A program made the position numbers and the translations under genes. From contig JBAMJV010005489.1 in NCBI GenBank assembly GCA_037951105.1, forward strand, positions 52,501-116,500: DNA of 64,000 bases, in the 5' to 3' direction. The DNA is from Echinarachnius parma. Its lineage: Eukaryota; Echinodermata; Echinoidea; Clypeasteroida; Echinarachniidae. This document shows, one piece after another, positions 19,060-31,380 of this stretch. Positions within the stretch are counted from its first letter, which is position 1; each line of letters starts with the position of its first letter. The notes beneath the pieces were generated by a model. It searched no databases, was not told the origin of the DNA, and saw only the letters and a program-made list of their open reading frames with translations.

Positions 19060-19874
19060 TTAAAGGCGGATCACTTACTTTGATATGCAACTCAATTTTA
19101 TGTTATGTTTTAGTAATTATTGTTAATTTTGTAAAGTGAATCCAAGGACACTCTCATTCTCTTGTTTCCAACTTGGACAATTCATTGGATATATTTATGA
19201 ATATATTAATTTATTTATTTTTCAAGTGTAGTGTCTGAAGTAATATGTTCAAGTTCAAGTTAATTTTGTTGTCCATATGGACATTTGTTGTGTTACATGT
19301 TACGAGGAAAACAAAATATTTACAACAATACAAACATTTACATAAATCGTAAGTCTATTTTGAATTATCATATTATCATAATATGTTCAAAACAGGGAAG
19401 GTGCCCAAAGGCTTACCAAATAATGCATACACATACATACATATATAAACATGTATTTTGATTGTTTTAATATTTTTACGTGTCAAGAAAGCCTATCCAT
19501 ATATCATAATTTATTATATTATATTATATTATTCCATTCTATTTCATTTACATGATCATCAATTCTTATATTGAAAAACATCATACAATGTTTCACGTTA
19601 AACACATAATCTATACAACTAATTTATAGAAAAAAAGGACAATTATATGTTTGCAGGTTGAGAAATTAGAGCATTGTATAATGTAAATAATTTAGTTAAT
19701 ATTTAACCCTAAATTACAATACTCAAAATGTATTCTTTAAGATAAAATGCTAACATGCATTTAATGTATAACTTGTACAATTTTTATGAAAATAACAATG
19801 TTCCAAACATAATGGGAATATCTAGACTACTCTAAAATAAACAACATGATTTATTCATACAAACATGCATATCA
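19060..19874. other. AT-rich intergenic sequence, nothing recognised
   Basis: Low-complexity AT-rich DNA with short A/T runs; no exons, RNA genes or paired repeats seen. Confidence 0.5.
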
Positions 19875-20435
19875 TTAAAGGGATAGTTGAGTTCTGGTAA
19901 GGAGAGTACAGTTTTAGTGAAACTGAATTTTAGTAACCAAAACCTGCATCATTACATTACAAACTAATAGTTATAACTAGAAAGGAACACAAAATTACAA
20001 ATGACGTAGTAAAGATCATGTTATCATTCAAAAAGAGCCGTTAAAACGTAAGAGGGCGCTCTCTAAACACTCATCGGTTTCAACCATTTTGAATAAAATA
20101 TTGTGCATGTGATGCTTTGTTGAAGTGATTAGATAGAGAAATAACCAACAACTATTTAAATACCTATTTTGTAACTTTTTTGAAAAGAGGAAGCATTTTT
20201 TTGAATTTTTAACGGCTGGTTCAAAATTCTCTAATAAACCCGGGGCCCCGGGTTTATTAAAAATTGTTATATTTATGGATATTTCAGCCGTTTCTGAACC
20301 GATTTTGATCAAACAAAGATGATTTTATTGTTTAAATATTATGCTCTTTCAAATTTTACACTCAGTTTTTCATTACCTCACAAACCAATTAAGTAGTCTA
20401 GCGCCCTCTCTACCAAAACTCAACTTTCTCTTTAA
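19875..20435 (-). mobile_element. MITE family A, copy 3
   Basis: TTAAAGGGATAGTTGAGTTC at the left and TCAACTTTCTCTTTAA at the right, with TTAA at both ends. Carries the family landmark TTTCTGAACCGATTTTGATC. Confidence 0.8.
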
Positions 20436-20707
20436 TCATTATGCTTGAGTAGAAGCTATACATATCTACGTTACAATTTTGTTTGAAAATCCAATTTTTA
20501 CTGTGTTTCATTACATTTCCGTTAAAACTTGTTTAATGACAGTACGACAATAAACGTGTCATCTTTGATATTTTGAACCAAGAGCAATTTGCAATGAACC
20601 ATGTATGACCATTATGAAATTAAATTAAATTTTAATCTATTAAATTGGTGGAGCTCCTTTTTTTTAATAATCATTTACAATTTAATTTTAAATGTATCTT
20701 GTCACTT

Positions 20708-21155
20708 TTAAAGGGATCTAGTAACTTTGTTGACATGTGCAAAATGTGATGAATGCTTGATACAATGTATACAGTTGTTATCCGATATGTCCACTGGGTG
20801 TTGTAAGAAAATTTCTAGTTAAATGGACGTTATATGGCCGAGTAATGAGCAAAAATACAAAGTGATGTTCACTGACTCATTGCACTGACTTTGTACATGG
20901 TTTCGACGATCCAAGGGATAATCTAACATCTGAAAACATCAATCGTATATTTATAAAGTTTATGATCGCTCATTAAGACTATTGAGCTGAATGATTATCA
21001 ATGATAGATATCATCATACTAAAGGAGCATTGGAAAAAATCTAACCCTATTTTACTCTTCCCTTACCATAAGCCAAACAACACGGTAGAGGACAAAAGTG
21101 GAAGCTCAAATTAATTTTCGTGGAGTTAGACAATTTATAGGTGCACCTTCAATGT
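20708..21155 (+). mobile_element. Family-B MITE end joined to a related TTAA element
   Basis: The left end is TTAAAGGGATCTAGTAACTT (family B). The right end, with TCGTGGAGTTAGACAA and GGTGCACCTTC, matches in reverse the left end of the element at 53.7 kb. It is either a chimera or a longer family of which both are deletion derivatives. Confidence 0.5.
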
Positions 21156-22410
21156 GTTATGTATGTATACATCGGTCTCGATCGATGTGTCTTCTTTGTT
21201 ATAAATGACGATATTAGGCTCAGTCTATATTATTGTATACAAATATAAAAAAGAAACAAATATAAGTCAATATTGCATCTAACCGAATTGCTGTTGATAT
21301 TGAACCGCAAGATGGCGCTCTCGCTAAACAAAGGCACATAGAGTATTGATTTCATGTTTTCTTTAATTGGTATTCTCTCATAGATATGAAAAACATGAAT
21401 ACTCTTTATTAAAAACATAAGACCAAACTAAAATGAGAAAAGAAATAAATGAAAGAGCGTGACAACATAATTCATGTATAAGTTCAATAAAAACCCAAAG
21501 TTTATTTGTAATGCTTCATGAGGATTCTGCAATAGCTATTATCATATCAAATGCGATTCAACGATATCAATTATTTATACACGTATATTGAATAAACTTC
21601 AATGTAATTTGACATAAAAAAAAAAATCGATATTTGTTTATACAATCACAATTTGAAAAAAGTCACACCATAGCATAATTCGAAGCTATACTTATCACAT
21701 TAACACATCGTGATACGAACACGAATATCTCGAATCAAATAGGCATACAATTATAATGCCTGTAATAATTATTTCATTTCTATGCTGTTATTTTATCAAT
21801 GCTTTTTTATTAATGTATTTTGTTAATACAAAACATACATTACACTTTCTACCGCAACATGTATTAAACCTACAGTGCAATCAAAATGTTTAAATGTGTA
21901 ATGTCAATGACAAATTAGCAAAGAATAGAGCCACGGTGACTGCGGGAGTCGAACCTGCGACCTCTAAATGTTAATACGCATTATAGTATGCTGAACTTTA
22001 TGGTTATTATGGTTATTGTGGTTCTGTTAAAGTGGTCTATAGTATAACGCTTCATAATATAAATATTTGGATTGCGTTTGCATCAACATTCTTATACCAT
22101 TCTTATTTAAATTTGTATTTTAATCTTGGATAGTGATGTAGCCGCCCCGCGCTATTCAAGTACAGTGGATAAATCGTATGTTTTATAATTAGCTGAAGCA
22201 TGAATATAAACTTACCTAATATGTTTTGGGTGAAATCAGCATTAACACAATTCATTGCGAATCAAAAGTAAACAAAAGAAATGAGAAATAAATAATGTGA
22301 ACATGGAATATACTAATGGAATTTCATACTTCCTAATTTCAAACGATTCAGCAGAACAATAACACCCAGAGATGAATGATAAGAGAACAGGTATGATCAT
22401 GTTGATTATA
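21156..22410. other. AT-rich intergenic sequence with a tRNA-like fragment
   Basis: Apart from a T-arm-like box B at 21927-21975 (complement AGGTCGCAGGTTCGACTCCC), probably a SINE remnant on the - strand, nothing is recognised. Confidence 0.4.
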
Positions 22411-23848
22411 ATAAACCCCTCAAAAAAAGTTCGGAAATTCAAGTTTGATCGATCATATCTCTCGTATTTGTTTATAAGCATATTCGAAATTGGTGTCACA
22501 ATTAAGCCTCATTATATACCTTTCAAACGGTGCATTATGTGTAGTGATTATGCAATTGGGGCGATTGCAGTAGCCCAGAGAATAGGGGGAGGCAGGACGT
22601 GAAATGTCGCAAAATGGCTCAATGCATTTAATTTACGAGTGCATGACTGTGCTGACCAGTTTTTTGAAAGTTCACTTTCTATTGAAAACTGTCACCCTTT
22701 TTATTCATCAAAATCATTGGAATTTTATACCATTTTAATGGAAATTATATTTTTATTACGATGGCATATTGATCGTAATGATTAGGCAAATGGGTTGTGC
22801 ACAGCAAATCGGAATATGGAGATGGGTCGAGTGTGAAATCAGACACAAAATATGGAGTTGACAACAAATCAGAGCGTTGCATTTTTTTCGAGGAGGATTT
22901 TTTAGCATTTCAAATGAAATATTCATGATTCAAATTGATATCAACGGAAAGCCCAACAACTCTTCTGTATGAAAGTGTGAAATTTATAATGATTTTTGTA
23001 AAGGGTTGCTGCAGGGAGATGAATGTGGGGGAGCCTCAAAAGTGACCCATTTCCAAACGCTCTGATTTGTTGTCAGTGTCTTTTACCATTGTGTGGAGGA
23101 TGTAATGCGACTTGAATAAGTTGGCCATGAATGAGAAGAATTCAATTGAAAACGCATGAATAGTGATTCAGTTGTGCCTTGAAATCAGAGCGTTTTGAAA
23201 TGGGTCACTTTTGAGGCTCCCCCACATTCATCTCCCTGCAGCCGCCCTTTACTAAAATCCTTATAAATTTTACATTTTCATACAGAAGAGTTGTTGGGCT
23301 TTCCGTTGATATCAATTTGAATCATGAATATTTTATTTGAAATGCTAAAAAATCCTCCCAAAAGCTCGAAAAAAATGCAACGCTCTGATTTTGTGTCAAC
23401 TCCATATCTTTTTGTTTGATTTCACACTCGACCCATCTCCATATTCCGGTTCGCTGCACACACCCCATTCGCATAATCCTTACGATTAATATGCCATCGT
23501 TATGAAGAGATCATTTCCATTAAAATGGTATCAAAGTCCAATGATTTTGATGAATGGAAAGGGTGGCAGTATTCAATAGAAAGTGAACTTTAAAAAAAAT
23601 GGTCAGCACAGTCATGCACTCGTAAATTAAATGCATTTGGGCCATTTTGCGACATTTCACTTCCTGTCTCCCCCTATTCTCTGGGCTACTGCAATCGCCC
23701 CAATTGCATAATCACTAAACATAATGCACCGTTTGAAATGTATATAATGAGGCTTTATTGTGACACCAATTTCGAATATGCTAATTAAAAAATATGAGAG
23801 ATATGATCGATCAAACTTGAGTTTCCGAACTTTTTTTGAGGGGTTTAT
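22411..23848. mobile_element. Large foldback element, 1.44 kb, arms about 0.65 kb
   Basis: The sequence is a near-palindrome centred near 23130. The left arm begins ATAAACCCCTCAAAAAAAGT; the right arm ends with the complement. Matching internal words include GTGACCCATTTCCAAACGCT against its complement and GAGTGCATGACTGTGCTGAC against its complement, with indels between. Only about 120 bp at the centre is unpaired. The mirrored open frames encode nothing recognisable. The ends match the smaller element at 39.6-40.2 kb. Confidence 0.85.
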
Positions 23849-24550
23849 ATACAATTAATATGAGTGTGATTATAAATGTATCTTAACGTACCTATGATAC
23901 AAATATTTGTCAAATGTTTACTCTGCATGATTTAGATATTTTGATCGTGCCAGCACCAACTCACACTATTCGTATTGACATATACATTTCTTTATTAGAT
24001 ACATATTTATCCGTCACCGCATGATTATTGACTTATCAAACGTTTTACAACAACAACCGAAATGAAACCATAAATATCAACTAAAATCGCAATTGCAAAC
24101 CAACATTTGCCTCAGGAATATAGCTAAATCGAAAATGTAATAGAAAATTGATGTACAACTTAAACGGACTCATGTAATTTCATGGATCGCAAATAATCAG
24201 CAACTCAACATTAAACTAACCATATTGACTGATAACGAAACATACAATTTTATGGTGATTTAACAAAGACGACTTGTGAATGTAATTATGAATGTATCAT
24301 ACCATAGATAGGAACATAATATTGTCAACTTTTAATTTGCTTGAATTTTATTATTTGGATCAAGCCTGCCATAACACAGGAACATTCATTAACTTATTAA
24401 GAATTAGACTTGATATTTGTTTTACCGTTATCCCATATTAAACATAACATAGCCAATGTTTGTGCAACAAACACTATTATGAACTTATCCATATAAACTT
24501 AACTGCACAATAGGTTAACATTTACACATTCAATATCGCATTATACATGT
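23849..24550. other. AT-rich intergenic sequence, nothing recognised
   Basis: No exons, RNA genes or paired repeats seen. Confidence 0.5.
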
Positions 24551-25037
24551 TATAGGGGTAGTTCAGTTTTGGTATAAAGGGCGCTACAGGAAATGATTTT
24601 CTTGTGAGATAATGAAAAACTGATCGTAAATTTTGAAAGAGTATACAACTTTAATGACATTATAAACTTTATTTGATCAAAATCGGTTCAGAAACGGCTG
24701 AAATATCAATAAATATATCCGATCGGAATAAATCTGGGGCCCAAATTTATTCGATGATTTAAACAAAAATTAAACAAATGCTTACACTTTTTTTCAAAAG
24801 AGGTTTTTAAACATGCATCATTTTGTGTGAAAAATTGTTGAAACCAATGCTTTTTTTAGAGAGTGCCCGCTTGTGTTTTAATGGCACTTTTTGTATGACA
24901 ACAGGCTTTTTACTTATTCGTTTGTAACTTTCTACACATTTCGAGCATGGTGGAGTTATAACTATTAGTTTGTAATGTTATTGTACAGTTTTTGGTTACT
25001 AAAGCTCAACCTTACCAAAACCGTACTACCCCTTTAA
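24551..25037 (+). mobile_element. MITE family A, copy 4
   Basis: Left end TATAGGGGTAGTTCAGTTTT (TTAA mutated), right end ACTACCCCTTTAA. It carries AAAATCGGTTCAGAAACGGC and GAGCATGGTGGAGTTATAAC. Confidence 0.8.
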
Positions 25038-25639
25038 TAGTGTCACGTATGAAACTTCAATGATGAACACAAATTAAGTCGCATGAATTTCCATAGTTTG
25101 ATCATAATCAGCGATTTAATTGATCCATTAACTAAAAGATTGTCTGGAAGTGATACTTATGATTATAACAATATCAGTGTACGATTCCTCTAAATTACAT
25201 TTGATATTTTCATAGAAAAGGAACAATGTCTACCCAGTGAAACAAGTGCAATGTATGTAAGATTGTATCCTCGATTGTTCGTGCGAAGTATCTGAATTCG
25301 GATACGTTTAACTAAAATCGGTAAGCGTTCCGGGACGCTGTTCAATTCAATCTTAAATATCTCAATAATTGGAAACAACAAAACCCATTTCATTATTCTG
25401 TTACCGAAAACAAAACAACAAGGTACAATACAAGTATGAATTTGGCCGTGATTTGAAAAAGCTAATGGATCACTTTAAACAAACTAGTTTATAAGGCACG
25501 CTAAAAGACAAAACCCATGATCATGATGAATGTATTAAACCCATTCAGGACTGGTCCCGGAAAAGTCGGCTTTGGGTTTAAGGAAATAAATGTTATAGCA
25601 AAATCAATCAGTTCTAAACGTTAGCAAATACAGAACGAT

Positions 25640-26408
25640 TTAAAGGGGTAGTTAAGTTTTGGTATATACGAAATAATTTATTTAAGTCAAACATAGATAC
25701 ATTTGACCAGAAATATATGATGTGATTGAAGAAAAGCAAAGAAAATGGGATTCTGACGGGATTCGAACCCGAGACCCCCGGATTGCTAGACCGTGCTCTT
25801 ACCGACTGAGCTATAGAAAACCCTAGTACGGCGCTAGTAGAAGCTTGTATAAACCTGACATAAACCCGAAGGATAGATATCAACTTGAAGATACATAAGA
25901 AGGATCGTCGCTCTTTTTCAATCAAATAATTTCTTTTTGAAATAAAAAACTGAGTGTAAAATTCGCAAGAAGATACAATTTTAATGGCAGAATAAACTTT
26001 ATTTGATCGAAATCGGTTCAGAAACGGCTGAAATATCAAATTATATCTGATCGTAATAAATCTAAAGCCCAGATATATTCGATCATTTTATTTCATATAA
26101 AAGATTGCTTACACCTTTTTAAAGAGGTTTTAAACTAGTCGTTGATGATTTCTCGATTTAATCATTATTTCAACAAAACAACACATGCATAATTTATTTA
26201 TGAAAAATGGTTAAAACCAATGCTTTTAAGAGAGCGCCCTCTTGTGTTTTAATGGCTCTTTTTGAATGATAACGGGTTCTTTATTTAGTCGTTTGTAATT
26301 TTCTATACATTTTGAGCATGGTGAAGTAATAACTATTAGTTTGTAGTATTATTGGGCAGGTCTTGGTTACTAAGGCTCAGCCTTACCCAAACTGTACTAC
26401 CCCTTTAA
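25640..26408 (+). mobile_element. MITE family A, copy 5, with internal insertion
   Basis: TTAA-bounded with TTAAAGGGGTAGTTAAGTTT and the complementary right end. It is about 250 bp longer than its relatives because an unrelated segment with a tRNA-like sequence sits between the left terminus and the AAACTGAGTGTAAAATT landmark. Confidence 0.8.
25751..25826 (-). mobile_element. tRNA-like sequence inside a MITE (pseudo-tRNA or SINE head)
   Basis: On the - strand, TAGCTCAGTCGGTAAGAGC forms a good D-arm/box A and CGGGTTCGAATCCCG a good T-arm/box B. The anticodon stem pairs poorly (about three of five) and the acceptor stem about four of seven, so a working tRNA is unlikely. It probably marks a SINE or tRNA pseudogene inserted into the MITE. 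Confidence 0.6.
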
Positions 26409-28490
26409 CACCTAATAACAAACCTTCACCAACAAACTGGTTGGTTATTTTTAATGGATATCCTAGTAATGACGAGAGTAGTTTATTCACTTCCTTTCCG
26501 GAAAATTAGGCTAATCCGGAGCAAAAAGGAAATTACACAAAACAAATTAATCAAATAATGACTTTTGTTTTTATTTCGAATGAAAACAGTTAATAATAGT
26601 CTTATTTAATGGAAAATGCCCCTTGTCTTTGTAATTTGATATGTTCTGCGTATTCGCGTTCGAATCCCTGAAACACACACTATTCCCTTCACACTATTCA
26701 CCTAATAGTCCGTGGGCCAGAGGGGTCTACCGGTGACCCCCCCCTATGATCCTCCGACTTGGGTATCATTTTGTCCATTGATATGTCTAATGTTAGAAAC
26801 AAAATGTTCCCAAGAAAAAAACTCATGTTTTTTTACTACTTTTTTGGAGGTATGTAAAAATAGCACTTTTTCATTTTTTGCTGTATTTCTTAGGGTTGGT
26901 AAAAATTGAGATTGCATTAAATGCTCTCATTTCATAATGGCTAGGTCTGTATCAACTAAACTTTGCTGATACATATGTTTACTTAAGCATAAGACACAGA
27001 AAAAGTTTCATGGTCATAGTTGATTGGCTTCATATAATTATGACGTCATCAAATTTGCATATGAAAAATCATGGGAATTTCATTGAACAAAATGGTCAAA
27101 AAAACAATGTTCATGAGAACAGTTTATTTTTTTCACCGTGAAAATTATGATAATGAGCTGAAACTTATGTTGTATATTTATAAAAGTATACTAAGATTAG
27201 AAATGGTGTTATCCTTCGAATATAATGTACACAAATTACGTTTTTTATTACGTAATCACCATGCGTCATATGTAGTTTTAAGGCATATGATGGCCATTTA
27301 GAGTAGTGCCCAAGGCGGTACATATTGCCTCCTCTTTTATTTCCTTATTTGAGGACCAATCATTCTCATATTTGGCACATATGTAAAACTAGTAGGGCTC
27401 TTTAGTTTGCAATAGTTAGAATTTTAAAAGGTCATCATATGAGGGCGCTATTTACTAACATTTGATAAAAACCTACAAAATCCCATAGATTCCGATATAA
27501 TGAGGCTTTTTTCTCTATTTGTCTGATTTTTATAGACAACTTGATTTTTAGGTCGCATTATTATGCAAATTTACTTTTCCTAGAGTGAAATTAAAGACTG
27601 TTTTGTTGTATCTTCTTTGTTTTAGGGCATAAATCAGGCATAAGTATGTGTAAATGTTACTTTAAAAGTGGAATAGGGAATACAGTGCGTTACATACAAA
27701 CTATTTCGATTGTTTATTTAATCCTAACTCTATTAATCTAGTCCTGAGTGAGATTTTCGATACCATATCTATTACGATATCAAACTAAGGCAAAATGTTT
27801 TGGGACATCTTGCCATAAATTTGTTTTTGTATTATTTTGTATTATTCTTTTCGGCATCACTTTTTTTCAGAGAAGAGAACAAATGAAAACGTCTCGTTGA
27901 CAGTTCATTATTTGATCCCTCCTCAATTACGATTTTTTTGTTGTCTTAAACTGATGCTTTTGTGTTGACAACTCGATTTTGTTTCATTAGTACAGTATGC
28001 AAGTTCATACGTCCAAGGATATGTATGTATAATAGTTTATAATTGTCTGAATGTGACCTTGAAAATGAAATAAGAAATACATCGCGATACATATGCTTGT
28101 ATGTACCATTTGTCCAGCCCTGTTAATCTAGCATTGAGTAAGTTGTTTCTATCTAAATACATTGACGAATATCAAATATACATAACAAACACAAAATAGC
28201 TATTATACATCTAGTCAGATTTAAACAGAAAAACATTAATTATATTACTTTTATGCTTGGACCACCCTTTTTAGAAAAGGGAACAGCATAGTACGTCTCA
28301 TTAACAAGGATGAACATTATAATTTTGAGCTTACCAGGGTAACAGAGAGTTTACAAAACCTATATGCACAGGGGAAGTCTGTGTGTACAGCATTATTTTC
28401 TGCAACTCTTGTTCTTTAATAAAGATGAAGCATACTATTCATATTCATATTCATCAAACATAATTTTACATCAAAGTTTATTTAGAGCAA

Positions 28491-29034
28491 TTAAAGGGGT
28501 AGTACAGTTTTGGTAAGGCTGAACTTTAGTAACCAAACCTGGACAGTAACATTATAAACTAAAAGTTATAACTCTACCATGCTCGAAAGGTATACCAAAA
28601 TTACAAATGACTAAGTAAAAAGCCTGTTATCATTCAAAAAGAGCCATTAAAACACAAGAGGGCGCTTTCTAGAAAGGCATTGGTTTCAACCATTTTTCAT
28701 ACAAAATTATGCATGTGATGTTTTATTGAAATAAAAATTAAATAGAGAGATCATTAACAACTATTTAAAAAACGCCCTTGAAAAGTTTTGAAAAAGTGAA
28801 AGCATTATTTAAATTGTTTGAAAAAATCATCTAATTATTTGGGCCCCAAATAATTATAAGATCAGATATATTTATTGATATTTCAGCCGTTTCTGGGTCG
28901 ATTTTGACCAAATAAAGTTTATTCTGCCATTAAAATATCATGTTCTCTCAAATTCGACACTCAGTTTTTCATTACCTCACAAATTTGTTTTGATGTGCAG
29001 CGCCCTCTCTACCAAAACTAAACTACCCCTTTAA
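28491..29034 (-). mobile_element. MITE family A, copy 6
   Basis: TTAA-bounded; TTAAAGGGGTAGTACAGTTT at the left, AACTACCCCTTTAA at the right. It is the best preserved reverse-oriented copy and lies inside the 6.9-kb inverted-repeat element, so it inserted after or was captured by it. Confidence 0.85.
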
Positions 29035-29406
29035 GTTGAGACATTCCATTAGTCATTGACACTTAGAAATGGTAGAGATAAAGTTGTAACCGTTCAATAT
29101 AATCTGGCCTTCCTGAGAACCCTAAATAATCTGGAATGATCACGGCCTGAAAAGCTACTATGGCAACATTGTTGATGTCGATTCGCTGTTTTATCCACTG
29201 TGTGGGAAACGGTGGCAGAGCATACATGCTTTTAAGCTTAAATAACAACGAAGGATGGACGACACATATCTGTTGAACTTTTTTCCTTTTAAATGTATAT
29301 TCCTCAGGAGATATCCATGGCATAAATAAGCTACGAAGATCAATGTGGACATGTCGATAACAAACAGCAATAAACCGTGGTCAACCATCGTCATCAATGA
29401 CCCCAA

Positions 29407-29427
29407 GGGGGGGGGGGGGGGGGGGGG
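29407..29427 (+). repeat. Poly-G tract (21 G)
   Basis: Uninterrupted G run after CCCCAA, inside the 6.9-kb element. Confidence 0.9.
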
Positions 29428-29839
29428 TACTCGTGTATACAGTATTTGCAAAACGGGTATGTGTCGCTTCAAAGACCCCTGTTTTACAGCCGATCCGGCC
29501 GCTCCTAAGGGTCCCATCTTTCATGAAAAAAGGCAGATCGACGATCCTAAGGTTCCCATTTTCATTTTGAAAAGGCCAATCGCCGCTCCTATGTATAAGT
29601 CTCTTTTCATCAAAACAAAACAAGGCCGCTTTACAGAGCTCTGCCTCGATAATTTTTGGCGATGGACAACTGTTAGAGATAAGTCTACCCTTTCTACGTG
29701 ATAGAATCTCTCCCGCACGCGTACAGTGAAGGCATTCTCTGCTGCAGATTGATAAACTGTTTGTTTTCAAGGAGATTATCGGTTGTTGTTTTTACTGACC
29801 CTCACCTTCAATAGCAGTTTAGAGCTTGTTTCATGCATC

Positions 29840-31380
29840 ATCTCGTATCATCACACAAATTCCTGCCAAAGTCTGGAAAATCTGAGCGCTACGTCGTTTG
29901 CCTCTGTCAGATCTTTGATTGTGCACATTCAATGTACCAGATCACAATTAAGCAGGTCATCCATGATCTGAGAGGGTTGATCGCACTCGCATTTTGCTGC
30001 ACCTTCGATATATCCCAAGTTCATCATGTTGGTTTGCATCTTCCCATGCCTGCCAAAGCCTATTCAGGCTACGCAAAGTCATCAAGGGTTGGTTGAATCC
30101 TGCTGACAGTTTCTATGATGGCACCATAGGCATACACTACTGGCATGTCCTAAAGCTCAATCTAAGGATGCAGTGGGTGTCCTTCGTCCTCTGTTTGTCT
30201 CAGTCGTTCCTTCTGGCTATCAGCAGCCCTATTTATTTCAGGGGGTGTGATGCCAGATATCAGATATATGTTATCAGTCCTCCTTCATCACATACATCAT
30301 GTGATATAACAGAAGCTTGTGTTCTTCGTTGCATGTGCTGAGCTTTCCCACATCCGTGCAGGCATACTCTGCAACATAGTATAAGTGAGAGCCAGATCAG
30401 AGCGGTAGATCTGATTGTTGACCTTTCCCTCGAGCTTGGTGATATAGGCCTAGTACGTTTGAAAGATCTATCTGAGGTCACCCCTAGATATGTAGAGAGG
30501 ACTATCACAGTGTCCCAGTCTAGTTCCATTCCAAGTGATCTTCAGTTTCTGGTTTGCATGCATGTTCTTCAGATGAAAAGCGCTTATTTCAGATTTAGTT
30601 GAATTAGAATTCAGATGATTCTCTTTGTAGTACAAGGATAGGTTGGTAAGTCCCTCATACAAGATGGCTTCTGCCTTAGGGAAGTCATCACTTTTGGTGG
30701 TGATACACAGGTCGTCTGCACAGATGAAACCTTGATCGTTTACATAAATGTTGACATGGGCGTAGATACTTACATGTACGTAATACATATTCATCAGGGA
30801 GGGATGAATCAATAGATCACCCCCCCCCCTCGATGAATAAGTATCAATGACAGATCTACGCCCATGAATGTTGAACAGAGTTGGGCCAGAATGCTTCCTT
30901 GGGGAGGCCATTCTTCTGCCTGCGCCAACGACTCTTCTTTCCAAACAGCTCAACCAACTTTTTCAATCAGAGTCTTGACCATTTTGGTCAGGTGCATGTT
31001 GTTCACATTCAGTAGTTTGTGTAGAGCCTGTGGTGGTTGACAGTAGCATAAGCTGTTGAGAGGTCTACAACCACAACTCCAGTTAAGACACTTACTGGAA
31101 ACCATTTTCTATATGTTGGGTACCGTAAGGTTAAGCAGTTGTCTTGTGCAAGACTTCCCAGAACGGAATCCTGCCTGCTCCTTCATCAGAGATGGTTCTA
31201 CAACTGCACATAAGCGGGTCAAAACTAGTCGCTTGAACAGCTTGAAGGTGTGGCAAAGAAGTGGTCTGTTTAACGCTTTGTTGCTGATATGTCTTTTTCT
31301 GGAGCTTGCATGTTCTGATGGATGCCGTTCTGCGACAGGGAAAGTGTCCTCCCAACAGAGTTGTCCACACATGTAAATTT
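29840..31380 (-). pseudogene. Decayed non-LTR reverse transcriptase
   Basis: Reading leftward: LCHTFKLFKRL..EQAGFRSGKSC (fingers), VVDLSTAYATVNHHRL (motif A, Asp kept), NGLPQGSI (motif B), GFICADDLCITTKS (motif C, YADD changed to CADD), then SEISAFHLKN..WNG..LYLGVTSDRS and, further on, a thumb/C-terminal remnant with RSLNRL-like and RSTLSDHG segments. Frames shift repeatedly and stops interrupt. The endonuclease is not seen. The clade is not certain. It lies within the 6.9-kb element and is not active. Confidence 0.75.

Noticed and set aside
22372..23854. Mirrored open frames with similar translations (RKxKFDRSYLSY) at both ends
   Set aside because: They are the two arms of one inverted repeat; the similarity reflects the palindrome, not a gene pair.
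25751..25826. Functional tRNA gene on the - strand
   Set aside because: D- and T-arms are good but anticodon and acceptor stems have too many mismatches, so it is a pseudo-tRNA or SINE part.
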